This document shows, piece by piece, positions 9,627-16,253 of a stretch of 40,452 nt of DNA. The stretch comes from an uncultured Clostridia bacterium (lineage in GTDB: Bacteria > Bacillota > Clostridia > Oscillospirales > Ruminococcaceae). The notes under the pieces were generated by a model that saw nothing but the letters and a program-made list of their open reading frames with translations, had not been told where the DNA came from and did no database searches. The position numbers and the translations under genes are program-made. The stretch covers positions 1 to 40,452 of the forward strand of contig CANQLI010000012.1 in assembly GCA_947624675.1 (NCBI GenBank), given 5' to 3'. How positions within the stretch are numbered: the first letter of the stretch is position 1; each line of letters begins with the position of its first letter.

Positions 9627-9744
9627 TAACATATTGCCGTGTTGGTCCCGCCCCAACTTAGTCGTTTTTGTTCCATAGATTACGACTCAACTTTTGGAAC
9701 AATTAATGGGCGTGTCATCTCGCCACGCTGACGGCAATATGTTA
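9627..9744 (+). ncRNA. Candidate structured RNA with pseudoknot, or short inverted-repeat element
   Basis: Starts three bases after the stop codon of the 997-aa gene. A perfect 14-bp closing helix pairs TAACATATTGCCGT (9627-9640) with 9731-9744. Inside are a hairpin (GTTGG 9641-9645 with CCAAC 9653-9657), two interleaved helices (AGTCGT 9660-9665 with ACGACT 9682-9687; TTGTTCCA 9668-9675 with TGGAACAA 9695-9702) that form an H-type pseudoknot, and a hairpin (GCGTG 9710-9714 with CACGC 9724-9728). The loop at 9649-9653 (CGCCC) could also pair with GGGCG at 9708-9712. I found no obvious coding potential. Strand is assumed from the preceding gene. It could instead be a MITE-like element with 14-bp ends. 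Confidence 0.55.
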
Positions 9745-9817
9745 ATAATAGTATATGTTACTTTTCTTTGAATTATTCATTTATAATTCAAATAGGCATG
9801 GGAAAAATCTCTCGTAC

Positions 9818-9964
9818 CTATTTTGTGAGCTTGATTATAACCTCATCAACGCCGTCTGTATATTTGCCTTGTGCTATAAGTGCATTGCGCAGATCAAGCA
9901 GGCATTGTATTACGAGGTGGTACTCGGTGTCGGTGAGGGAGAGATAGTACTTGCGCTTTCTCAT
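9818..9964 (-). CDS. Small transposon-associated protein (48 aa)
   Basis: A 48-residue gene starting MRKRKYYLSLTDTEYHL and ending EVIIKLTK. I recognise this as a type of small protein common in Firmicutes mobile elements beside tnpV; its function is not established. GGAGG lies ten bases before the ATG. The upstream tnpV reading frame, once its frameshift is corrected, would stop at 9961-9963, overlapping this ATG, so the two were probably translationally coupled. Its presence marks this stretch as the edge of a decayed mobile element. Confidence 0.6.
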   Translation of the reverse strand: MRKRKYYLSLTDTEYHLVIQCLLDLRNALIAQGKYTDGVDEVIIKLTK

Positions 9965-10271
9965 ACGAACATCGCCTCCGCGTAGACCGTTTCGGTTGCT
10001 CGCTCACGGATGTTATTCATCCGCTGCCCCACTTCATTGGATCAGTAGCTTTGAGCTGCTCAGTGATACCTTCGTTGGCGGCATACTCATTTACTAACCG
10101 AAGAAAAAGTTGTTGTGCTTGTTCTTCGGTATCGGCGATGTGGGAATGGAGCTTACCGGAAGTGAGCAAATTGTAATACAAGACTTTATGATGCTGCTTT
10201 AAGTACCGCAGATGGCGCTGTCCCCATACGCCGATGGGCTGTTCTTTTTCGGATGATAACTCCAAAAACAA
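9961..10271 (-). pseudogene. tnpV: tnpV remnant (transposon-encoded TnpV-family protein)
   Basis: The reading frame contains QPIGVWGQRHLRYLKQHHKV, LTSGKLHSHIADTEEQAQ and LKATDPMKW, the core of TnpV-family proteins found in clostridial transposons. Two lesions are visible. The N-terminus is missing, cut at about 10262 where another gene fragment begins. The frame breaks after MKW at 10030: in the adjacent frame the sequence continues GQRMNNIRERATETVYAEAMFV before a stop at 9961, consistent with loss of four bases inside an expected WVG. The protein is therefore not functional. The role of TnpV in transposition is poorly defined. Confidence 0.75.
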
Positions 10272-10672
10272 CCGAGTACAACGAAAAACAGTTTGCCGCC
10301 TTACTAAAGACCTTTGGTGACGGCACTAATTCGGCACTGAATAATATTACTGTTTATTCGGCTAGAAGCGGCGAGTTCTTTGACATTGGCGGCAGCATTG
10401 ATGGTACAGTGTTAGACTTATCTAATGCAATGCTTACAGCAAGGGCTTTCTCAATGATAATTAATAAGCTTGGTGATGGTTGCGTATTGAACATGAAAAA
10501 CATAACCGTAATAAAAGAGGGCATTGATAATATGTATAATTTGGGCAAAAAAGTTGATGGAACAGCTATAATGCTTGACGCATCAACGCTTCCACAGAAA
10601 GCTCTTGATATGGTATATAACAAGCTCGGCGACGGCTGCCATATCTCAACTGGTAACTGTGCAATAGAATGA
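10253..10672 (+). CDS. Unknown protein, probably 5'-truncated fragment
   Basis: Up to 139 residues. I do not recognise the family. It has three related segments, KTFGDGTN, INKLGDGC and YNKLGDGC, with LDLSNAM and IMLDAST between, suggesting a repeat protein with units of 40-60 residues. The ATG at 10253 has no Shine-Dalgarno site and lies inside the antisense tnpV remnant, so the gene was probably cut by the rearrangement that removed the tnpV N-terminus. A strong terminator follows at 10705, as expected for an authentic gene end. Expression is doubtful. Confidence 0.45.
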   Translation: MITPKTTEYNEKQFAALLKTFGDGTNSALNNITVYSARSGEFFDIGGSIDGTVLDLSNAMLTARAFSMIINKLGDGCVLNMKNITVIKEGIDNMYNLGKKVDGTAIMLDASTLPQKALDMVYNKLGDGCHISTGNCAIE

Positions 10673-10704
10673 TTTTGCAAACAGCTTTACTTAAATAATA
10701 ACAT

Positions 10705-10735
10705 CGGTGCAGATCTCCGGGTCTGCACCGTTTTT
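10705..10735 (+). terminator. Intrinsic terminator
   Basis: CGGTGCAGA (10705-10713) pairs perfectly with TCTGCACCG (10722-10730) across an 8-base loop, followed by TTTTTG. It ends the fragment gene 10253-10672. Confidence 0.9.
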
Positions 10736-10747
10736 GTATTTGTCAAT

Positions 10748-10779
10748 AAACTGCACTGAATATTTAATTGGTTTTATAA
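10748..10779 (+). repeat. Direct repeat, left copy, flanking the HAD/M24 pair
   Basis: A 32-bp sequence beginning AAACTGCACTGA that recurs at 12294-12325 with two mismatches, in the same orientation. The copies lie at the 3' end of the HAD gene and just upstream of the M24 gene, so they bracket the two-gene unit exactly. Confidence 0.75.
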
Positions 10780-11481
10780 TTACAATGTATTATCTATTAT
10801 ATCCAGCAACTCTTTAAGTGTAGTAATCTCATAATCTTGACCAAAGTTCTTTTTCTCATTGCTTCGGTTTATAAGTACAGATATTGCACCTGCATTCCTT
10901 GCACATAGAATATCTTTCATTTCGTCCCCGACAAAAATTATCTGGTTTGTATCGACTTCAAGTTTCTTTGCAATAAGTTGCAGTCCTTTAGCATTTGGCT
11001 TGCGATATCCTATATCATTTGATGTATAAGGGTATTGAATGTATTTCATAACAGGAGCTATATCTTCAAGTGCATACTTGTTATCCATTCCATAAGCCAC
11101 ATCAGTTAATGTCCCAACTATAATTCTTTTTTTATTTAATTCTTTCAAAGTATTTTCAACCTCTGGGAATATCACAGCATCATTTCTAAAAAATGAATAA
11201 AATGAGTCTTTAAATTCTTCTATTTCACTTTTATCAAGATTTGTAATCTCAATCATTTCGCCCAAAATAGTATCTGAAGAAACCTCCCTTTCCCTAGGAT
11301 TGATTCTTGTATTATATTTTGTCAAAACTTGAATTGCATTTTTATAATCATTTTCCGAGAAATTAAGATTGCAATCATTAGCCATTTTTTCAAGTGCGGG
11401 ACGATATAACTTTGACCAATTCAGTGGTTTGTTGTATCGTACCAATGTTTCCCCAATATCAAATATAACTGCCTTAATCAA
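10780..11481 (-). CDS. HAD-superfamily hydrolase
   Basis: A 233-residue protein opening with VIFDIGETLV, the HAD nucleophile motif, with glycine-glutamate in place of the usual DG of DxDGT, as seen in several HAD families. VGTLTDVAYG supplies motif II, YRKPNAKGL the motif III lysine and VGDEMKDILCARNAG motif IV. The all-helical insert after motif I points to a phosphoglycolate-phosphatase-like subgroup. Likely a cytoplasmic phosphatase of a small phosphate ester. It starts with TTG at 11481, with GGGGG six bases upstream. It lies 26 bp after the M24 gene, so the two are probably co-transcribed. AT-rich, unlike the housekeeping genes further right. Confidence 0.85.
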   Translation of the reverse strand: MIKAVIFDIGETLVRYNKPLNWSKLYRPALEKMANDCNLNFSENDYKNAIQVLTKYNTRINPREREVSSDTILGEMIEITNLDKSEIEEFKDSFYSFFRNDAVIFPEVENTLKELNKKRIIVGTLTDVAYGMDNKYALEDIAPVMKYIQYPYTSNDIGYRKPNAKGLQLIAKKLEVDTNQIIFVGDEMKDILCARNAGAISVLINRSNEKKNFGQDYEITTLKELLDIIDNTL

Positions 11482-11507
11482 AATTTAACCCCCAAGTCTT
11501 TATACTA

Positions 11508-12194
11508 CTATAGCTCTTTCAGTTTCCTGTTTTCAAAATAATAAATATTTTCTTTTTTGTACCCATACTTTGAGCCCGGAACGCTAATATGTGGCTCAAA
11601 TGTAAAATAAGCTACATCACTAAACTTTCGCTTATTTCCTTTTTCAGTATATACTCTGTCATCTTTATTTTTAACAATAGAATGACCTAAATTTCCCATA
11701 AAATCAAGGTTGATAAATCCATACTTTGTTATGATTTCATTGATATGAAAGTACAATTCTTCAAAAGTTGTTTGTGGCTTTACGAAATTCAATAATTCTT
11801 TATGTAATATATCTTCCATAATTAAACCATTTCGCCATTCTGTATTTTTAACATCTTTGCTATCCACGACAATACCGTTTTCGATGATAATCGTCCTTGC
11901 ATAGTCTCCCCAAATGTTATTGTTTTGCGGACTTAAATCTACAGTTATAATATCATTTTCACCAATGATTCGATCACTTGTCGTATATTGTTTTCCTGAC
12001 ACAGAAACTATTGTCTCATCTCCGGCAAACACAAATGCGCCAATATCCCAATACCAAAATGAGTCTGCTCCTAGCTCTAACATTTTCTGCTCACACATTT
12101 CTCTTACTTCAATAAGATTCATTCCGGGATGAATACTTTGCTTTAAAAATTTTATAGTGTCCTTTGCGATCTGTTGTACCTGTTTGTATTTCAT
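11508..12194 (-). CDS. M24 family metallopeptidase (creatinase/aminopeptidase-like)
   Basis: 228 residues resembling the pita-bread fold of methionine aminopeptidases and Xaa-Pro peptidases. Probable metal ligands appear in order: TVDLSPQ (Asp), WGDYARTI (Asp), GNLGHSIV (His), FTFEPHI (Glu) and a final Glu in the YFEN region. It lacks the N-terminal creatinase domain of larger relatives. I use the ATG at 12194, preceded by AGGGTGG, instead of the longer TTG reading. A cytoplasmic peptidase or peptidase-like enzyme; substrate unknown. First gene of a two-gene unit with the HAD hydrolase. Confidence 0.8.
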   Translation of the reverse strand: MKYKQVQQIAKDTIKFLKQSIHPGMNLIEVREMCEQKMLELGADSFWYWDIGAFVFAGDETIVSVSGKQYTTSDRIIGENDIITVDLSPQNNNIWGDYARTIIIENGIVVDSKDVKNTEWRNGLIMEDILHKELLNFVKPQTTFEELYFHINEIITKYGFINLDFMGNLGHSIVKNKDDRVYTEKGNKRKFSDVAYFTFEPHISVPGSKYGYKKENIYYFENRKLKEL

Positions 12195-12293
12195 TTCAAA
12201 CCACCCTGTTATCAAAAATCACGGCTATACGTGCAAATATAGTATTTTAACATTAAAACAAATGCTAAACTACTTATTATTGTATTTATCTTG

Positions 12294-12325
12294 AAACTGC
12301 ACTGAGTATTTAATTGGTTTAATAA
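12294..12325 (+). repeat. Direct repeat, right copy
   Basis: Near-identical to 10748-10779: begins AAACTGCACTGAGTATTTAA, differing at the G and near the end. See left copy. Confidence 0.75.
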
Positions 12326-12619
12326 AATTCAACACTCAAATTTATATTTAACTGGTAAATTGCTATTAAAAGTATATATTTTTTTAATGAATATGTCAAT
12401 GTTGCAAAAACTGATTTAAGATTGAAATGATTCTGGCAAGATAACAGTGAGAGTAATTGTAATGATTCCGACTGTATATAGAATAAAGTTTTGCGCGTAC
12501 ATGGAAGTTTGGCTGAAGTCAAAAAGAAAGGATATTACGCTCTTTAAAAACAGTCTAAATCTGTTTTAGAAAGTTAATTGTAATTGGCTATGAAACCTAA
12601 TCATAAGCGCACGAATTCC

Positions 12620-12648
12620 TTGAAGATAGGCGAGGATTGTGTTATAAT
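12620..12648 (+). promoter_or_regulatory. Promoter of the GNAT-NTase/GrpB operon
   Basis: TTGAAG (12620-12625), 17-bp spacer, consensus TATAAT (12643-12648). The leader from here to the first start codon is about 130 nt. Confidence 0.8.
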
Positions 12649-12785
12649 ATAATTATAAATTTGGAAAGCGTTATTTTAAATACTTCAATATAAAAAGTAT
12701 GTAGGCGAATAAGTTTGGAATAAAGTGAAAGTTTGAGGCTTCCAAGATAAACAACGGGTCAATGCGGTAAGGAGGAATATATTAT

Positions 12786-14066
12786 ATGATTTCATTTCGT
12801 ATTCTTCAGAAAAATAAAGCAACCGATATCTTACCGATTCTTTTCAAAATCTTACACTCTAATATGAGTTTGATTGCGCCAACCGGAAACACTTATGAAG
12901 ATGACTACAGATTATGGATTGATTCTGTTGCTCCGGCATTAAAAAAGGATGCAAGACAGATTATTTTGATTTATGATGATACTGAAATTATTGGATATTT
13001 TCAGTATTATGTCAACGCAACAACCTTTATGATGGAAGAAATTCAGTTTAATAAAGAGTATCAAGGCACGGGAGTGTTCCGTCAGCTATACTCCTATATT
13101 TTTGAGATCATTCCGAATGAAACACTTTATGTAGAAGCATACGCACATAAATCAAATCAGAAATCTCAAAGCATACTAAAGCACATAGGATTGCAAACCA
13201 TAGGTGAGAACAAAAACGGAAACATCTATCATTTTCGAGGCGATTGTTACGAAATGCTCAAAAAATACAATGCTCGAAAGAATGCGATTGAGAAAATGAC
13301 CTTTGAGATCAGCAACATTCTTTCCGAATGTTCTCCGTCAGTTTACCTTTATGGCTCAATTCCTTTGGATGATTTTCGTTTTGGTTGGAGTGATATTGAC
13401 ATCCTTGTATTGACAGATAAACAGATGTCCCAAAATCAGGCTAACAAGCTCGTGAAACTTCGTCAAACAATGCTTGAAAAGGATTCAGGCAATCTGTATT
13501 ATCGTCTGTTTGAGGGCGGTATGCTGACATTGGACGCTTTTATGTCGAAGTCCTCCGACAGAGTGGTCTACTGGGGTAGCAGAGGTGAAAGAATTACTGA
13601 TACATATGTATTTGACAGTTTCAGTATGGCTGAACTGATTGAAAGCGGTATTTTATTGAACGGTAGCGATGTCCGCAGCCAATTGAAATCACCGAGCTTC
13701 GTCGATTTGTATGCAGATGTGAAACGCCATTACGAAACCATAAGAGAATATGTAGATAAAACAGAACGCAATCTGTATTCCTTTGGATGGCTATTGGATA
13801 TAGCGCGATGCCTATACACGCTTAAAACAGGAAAAATAATTTCAAAAACTGCCGCAGGAGAGTGGGCTTTACGAAATAATTTATGTCCGGTTTCTGAAGC
13901 CCTTAAAATTGCTGTGAAGGTACGCAAAAATCCATTAGTATATAAGTACGAAAAGGAAATACTGGACTACGCACAAACGCTTGCAGAGTCGATACAACGC
14001 TTTGCCGATGTGCTTGAGAACGAATTGACATATGTAAAGGAGATGTGCAATAGATGCTCGGATTAA
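12786..14066 (+). CDS. GNAT acetyltransferase-nucleotidyltransferase fusion
   Basis: 426 residues in two domains. Residues 1-160 are a GNAT domain with the acetyl-CoA loop QGTGVFRQLY and the late HKSNQKSQSILKHIGL helix. From about 170 a polymerase-beta-type nucleotidyltransferase follows: YLYGSIPLDDFRFGWSDIDILVLTD has the GS and DxD catalytic signature (Asp about 203 and 205), and the C-terminal helices (RNLYSFGWLLDIARCLYTLKTGKIISKTAAGEWAL) resemble those of aminoglycoside adenylyltransferases of the AadA type. It could modify an aminoglycoside-like substrate with either group, but this is not proven. AAGGAGG precedes the ATG. First gene of a coupled four-gene operon. Confidence 0.8.
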   Translation: MISFRILQKNKATDILPILFKILHSNMSLIAPTGNTYEDDYRLWIDSVAPALKKDARQIILIYDDTEIIGYFQYYVNATTFMMEEIQFNKEYQGTGVFRQLYSYIFEIIPNETLYVEAYAHKSNQKSQSILKHIGLQTIGENKNGNIYHFRGDCYEMLKKYNARKNAIEKMTFEISNILSECSPSVYLYGSIPLDDFRFGWSDIDILVLTDKQMSQNQANKLVKLRQTMLEKDSGNLYYRLFEGGMLTLDAFMSKSSDRVVYWGSRGERITDTYVFDSFSMAELIESGILLNGSDVRSQLKSPSFVDLYADVKRHYETIREYVDKTERNLYSFGWLLDIARCLYTLKTGKIISKTAAGEWALRNNLCPVSEALKIAVKVRKNPLVYKYEKEILDYAQTLAESIQRFADVLENELTYVKEMCNRCSD

Positions 14067-14623
14067 AACGCGGAACGGTGAAACTGTATGACCACGAATC
14101 GGCGTGGGAAACGGAGGCACAGCAAACGATCGCTCGCTTAAAGAAAATTCTCGGAGATGTCATTAAAGACATTCAGCACGTCGGCAGCACGGCTATTACC
14201 TCTATCAAGGCAAAGCCGATCATCGACATTGCGCTTGCAGTTGATGATTTTAACGATATTTTGGCATACGAAAAGGAACTGAAAGGCGCTGGATTTTATT
14301 ACCGTCCGGGTAAGCAGGAGAATATTCCGAATCAGCTGCTGTTTGCCTGTGGTAGCTATTACGACGGCACAGGTGAAAAGCAGACCCATTTTATTCATGT
14401 GGTTCTGACCGACAGCGCTGACTGGCACGATTATATAAACTTTCGAGATTATCTCAACAGCACGCCGTCAGCAGCGAAAGCATATGAGGACTTAAAGCTG
14501 TCACTTGCCGCCGCAGCGCCGATTGACAGCGGTCGTGAAAAATACACAAGCGGCAAGTGGGATTTTATCAACAGTGTTCTTCTAAAAGCACGGGATAGGA
14601 GTAAATTAGTATGCAACAAATGA
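14054..14623 (+). CDS. GrpB family protein (UPF0157 nucleotidyltransferase-fold)
   Basis: 189 residues with the GrpB signature QHVGSTAITSIKAKPIIDIALAV, in which GST and the Asp residues match a nucleotidyltransferase fold, then THFIHVVLTDSADWHDYINFRDYLNSTPSAAKAYEDLK. Family length fits. Biochemical role is unknown for the family; some members adjoin CoaE. The start overlaps the previous gene by 13 bp, so translation is probably coupled. The C-terminus similarly overlaps the next gene. Confidence 0.88.
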   Translation: MLGLKRGTVKLYDHESAWETEAQQTIARLKKILGDVIKDIQHVGSTAITSIKAKPIIDIALAVDDFNDILAYEKELKGAGFYYRPGKQENIPNQLLFACGSYYDGTGEKQTHFIHVVLTDSADWHDYINFRDYLNSTPSAAKAYEDLKLSLAAAAPIDSGREKYTSGKWDFINSVLLKARDRSKLVCNK

Positions 14624-15420
14624 CCGCTGAACTTCGCTCCAAATTTATGGCGTTACAAAAAAACGGCGATCTCATTGCGATGATTTGTGAGTTGAATCAG
14701 ATATTAAAGAGTAATCCAGCGGATGATATGTTGACCGGATTTTGTTATTGGAATTTATCGGACTGCTATGCTATGCGGCGAATGGCACAAGAGGAATATC
14801 AAAATCATCGGCAGTTTGCCAATTTTATTGAGGGTATGCCAAAACAGTATCAGTTCTGGTGCGTTTGTGATGCAACTCAGCGTTTTACTCTTGAAAGCGG
14901 CGGGTACGGGGAATTTTGGCAGCAGCTTTATCAAAACGCTGTGAAAGAAAATACAGAAATAACAGATTGTGAAGCTGTGGCGTTTGAATCGCACCGTGCC
15001 GCATTTTCAGTTAGTCCAGCTATAAAAGCGTCAGAGAGTACAGTTGAATTTGCTGCACAGAGCTTTAAAGACTTTCTCGATATAGCTCAGCGTAGTGAAA
15101 GCATTGATTTTTACAGGCTTATTTTTTCGTCTCTATGTCTTAGGAATTTCGGAGAAACAGATGTCTGTATAGAAGATTTATGCCGTGTTATGTTACTGCG
15201 ATTAAAAGAAAATGCTTCGCCGAGAGTATTTGCAGCAGGCGAGTGGGATGCCATAAACGGGAAAAGAGGGAAGCAAAACGAGGCAAGTGTAGGACTTAAT
15301 GCTGTAATCAATTCTCTGATAGACATAGAACGAATTAAAGAGGCAAACGAGCTTTATATTACAGCCAAAAAACACGGTATGAAATCCAACGCTTATATTG
15401 AACGGAGGCTTAAAGTATGA
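14611..15420 (+). CDS. Hypothetical protein, helical, operon member
   Basis: 269 residues, no family recognised. It appears helix-rich, with possible TPR-like spacing near the start (LIAMICELNQILKSNPADDMLTGFCYWNLSDCY), and ends SLIDIERIKEANELYITAKKHGMKSNAYIERRLKV. No signal peptide or membrane segment. It overlaps the GrpB gene by 13 bp and the next gene by 4 bp (ATGA), so it is made together with them and may bridge or regulate the enzymes. Confidence 0.65.
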   Translation: MQQMTAELRSKFMALQKNGDLIAMICELNQILKSNPADDMLTGFCYWNLSDCYAMRRMAQEEYQNHRQFANFIEGMPKQYQFWCVCDATQRFTLESGGYGEFWQQLYQNAVKENTEITDCEAVAFESHRAAFSVSPAIKASESTVEFAAQSFKDFLDIAQRSESIDFYRLIFSSLCLRNFGETDVCIEDLCRVMLLRLKENASPRVFAAGEWDAINGKRGKQNEASVGLNAVINSLIDIERIKEANELYITAKKHGMKSNAYIERRLKV

Positions 15421-15911
15421 CTCTTTATCACGGAAGCCCGGTAGACGGTTTAAGTGAGTTAAAGCCCTTTTTATCCGAGCACGATAAGCCATATATTTAT
15501 TTTTCGACTGAACCGTTGGTTGCGTTGCTTTATGCAGTTAAGCCGGTCCCGAAGCCTTTCAGCTTTTATCCTTACGGCTTTGACAAAGACGGATGTGTCG
15601 TTTATTCCGAATACTTTGAAAACGCATTTTATGAGCTTTATCACGGTAAAACAGGTTACCTGTATCAGTGTGAGAACATCGAAAGTGCCGAGAATCCGAC
15701 CGTTATCAACTGCGCATATGTCTGTACCGGGGCGGTCAAAGTGGATAGGCTAACTGTTATTCCTGACTTATACGCTTTTTATAAGGAACAGGCAGATAAG
15801 GACAAGTTTCGTGTCAAACCGCGCTGTGAAATTTCCGAAAATGAAATGAGTTATGTTCTTGATGAATTGCGAAAAAGTACAATCTGTCATCCAATCCTCG
15901 GCACCCCATGA
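15417..15911 (+). CDS. Hypothetical protein, possible ADP-ribosyltransferase-like fold
   Basis: 164 residues. It begins TLYHGSPVDGLSELKPF and continues YIYFSTEPLVALLYAV. A strand with Tyr-His-Gly-(S/T), then a Phe/Tyr-x-(S/T) strand followed by a helix, is the pattern of NAD-binding ADP-ribosyltransferase-like folds (RNA phosphotransferase and PARP-like groups). The Glu needed for transfer cannot be assigned with confidence, so it may instead be an unrelated small enzyme. It overlaps the preceding gene by 4 bp and closes the operon. Confidence 0.6.
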   Translation: MTLYHGSPVDGLSELKPFLSEHDKPYIYFSTEPLVALLYAVKPVPKPFSFYPYGFDKDGCVVYSEYFENAFYELYHGKTGYLYQCENIESAENPTVINCAYVCTGAVKVDRLTVIPDLYAFYKEQADKDKFRVKPRCEISENEMSYVLDELRKSTICHPILGTP

Positions 15912-15931
15912 GCCTGTTTTTGCAGGCGCAT
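15912..15931 (+). terminator. Weak hairpin at operon end
   Basis: GCCTG-TTTTTG-CAGGC (15912-15927) followed by GCATTTTCC. Short stem and a weak T-run; may be a modest terminator. Confidence 0.35.
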
Positions 15932-16173
15932 TTTCCGGATTTGTGGGATAAAATCTGTTAAATATATAAGAAAAAACTACCTAAATGAATTAGCCTGGGT
16001 TTGAATTTGAAATAAGACTAGCAGTGCCAGACGATGTGCTTAAGTGTGCGGATATATAAGAAATCGTGGATGTTTGCTTTGACTTTGGTAAAATCTCAGC
16101 TGAATACGCAAATGTAGTTTTTCAATCAACTCTTTGATTTTCTAATTTTCAAAATTTATTCAACATTATACAT
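15932..16173. other. Intergenic, possible remnant of a coding sequence
   Basis: No intact gene. One plus-strand frame from about 16009 reads EIRLAVPDDVLKCADI, stop, EIVDVCFDFG, which faintly resembles the start of a GNAT acetyltransferase that has decayed. Weak evidence only. Confidence 0.2.
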
Positions 16174-16210
16174 AAAGCCCGGGATTCAATCAATTTGAAT
16201 TCCGGGCTTT
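16174..16210. terminator. Strong bidirectional terminator
   Basis: A 16-bp near-perfect stem: AAAGCCCGGGATTCAA (16174-16189) with TTGAATTCCGGGCTTT (16195-16210), one G-T wobble, 5-base loop, with A and T tracts at the ends. It separates the rightward operon from the leftward alaS-HIT-purD operon. Confidence 0.85.
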
Positions 16211-16253
16211 GATACATATAATAACAACGGAGTGATTGTTTTGTGCTTGATAG

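Larger units (their letters stand above)
12195..12785. other. Intergenic region between divergent units
   Basis: 591 bp. It contains the right copy of the 32-bp direct repeat (12294-12325) and a strong rightward promoter at 12620-12648. Otherwise AT-rich with no credible coding sequence on either strand. Confidence 0.5.

Noticed and set aside
9627-9744. Ordinary terminator of the 997-aa gene
   Set aside because: The closing arms are ~90 nt apart, the structure is far more complex than a terminator, and no T-run follows.
9755-9985. Plus-strand reading frame of about 76 codons
   Set aside because: It is antisense to the 48-aa transposon-associated gene, which has a ribosome-binding site and a recognisable sequence.
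12319-12522. Possible leftward 67-codon gene between the M24 gene and the GNAT operon
   Set aside because: No ribosome-binding site, unusual composition, and it overlaps the direct repeat.
16009-16137. Possible GNAT remnant (EIRLAVPDDVLKC)
   Set aside because: Only about 16 residues look protein-like before a stop; too little to call.
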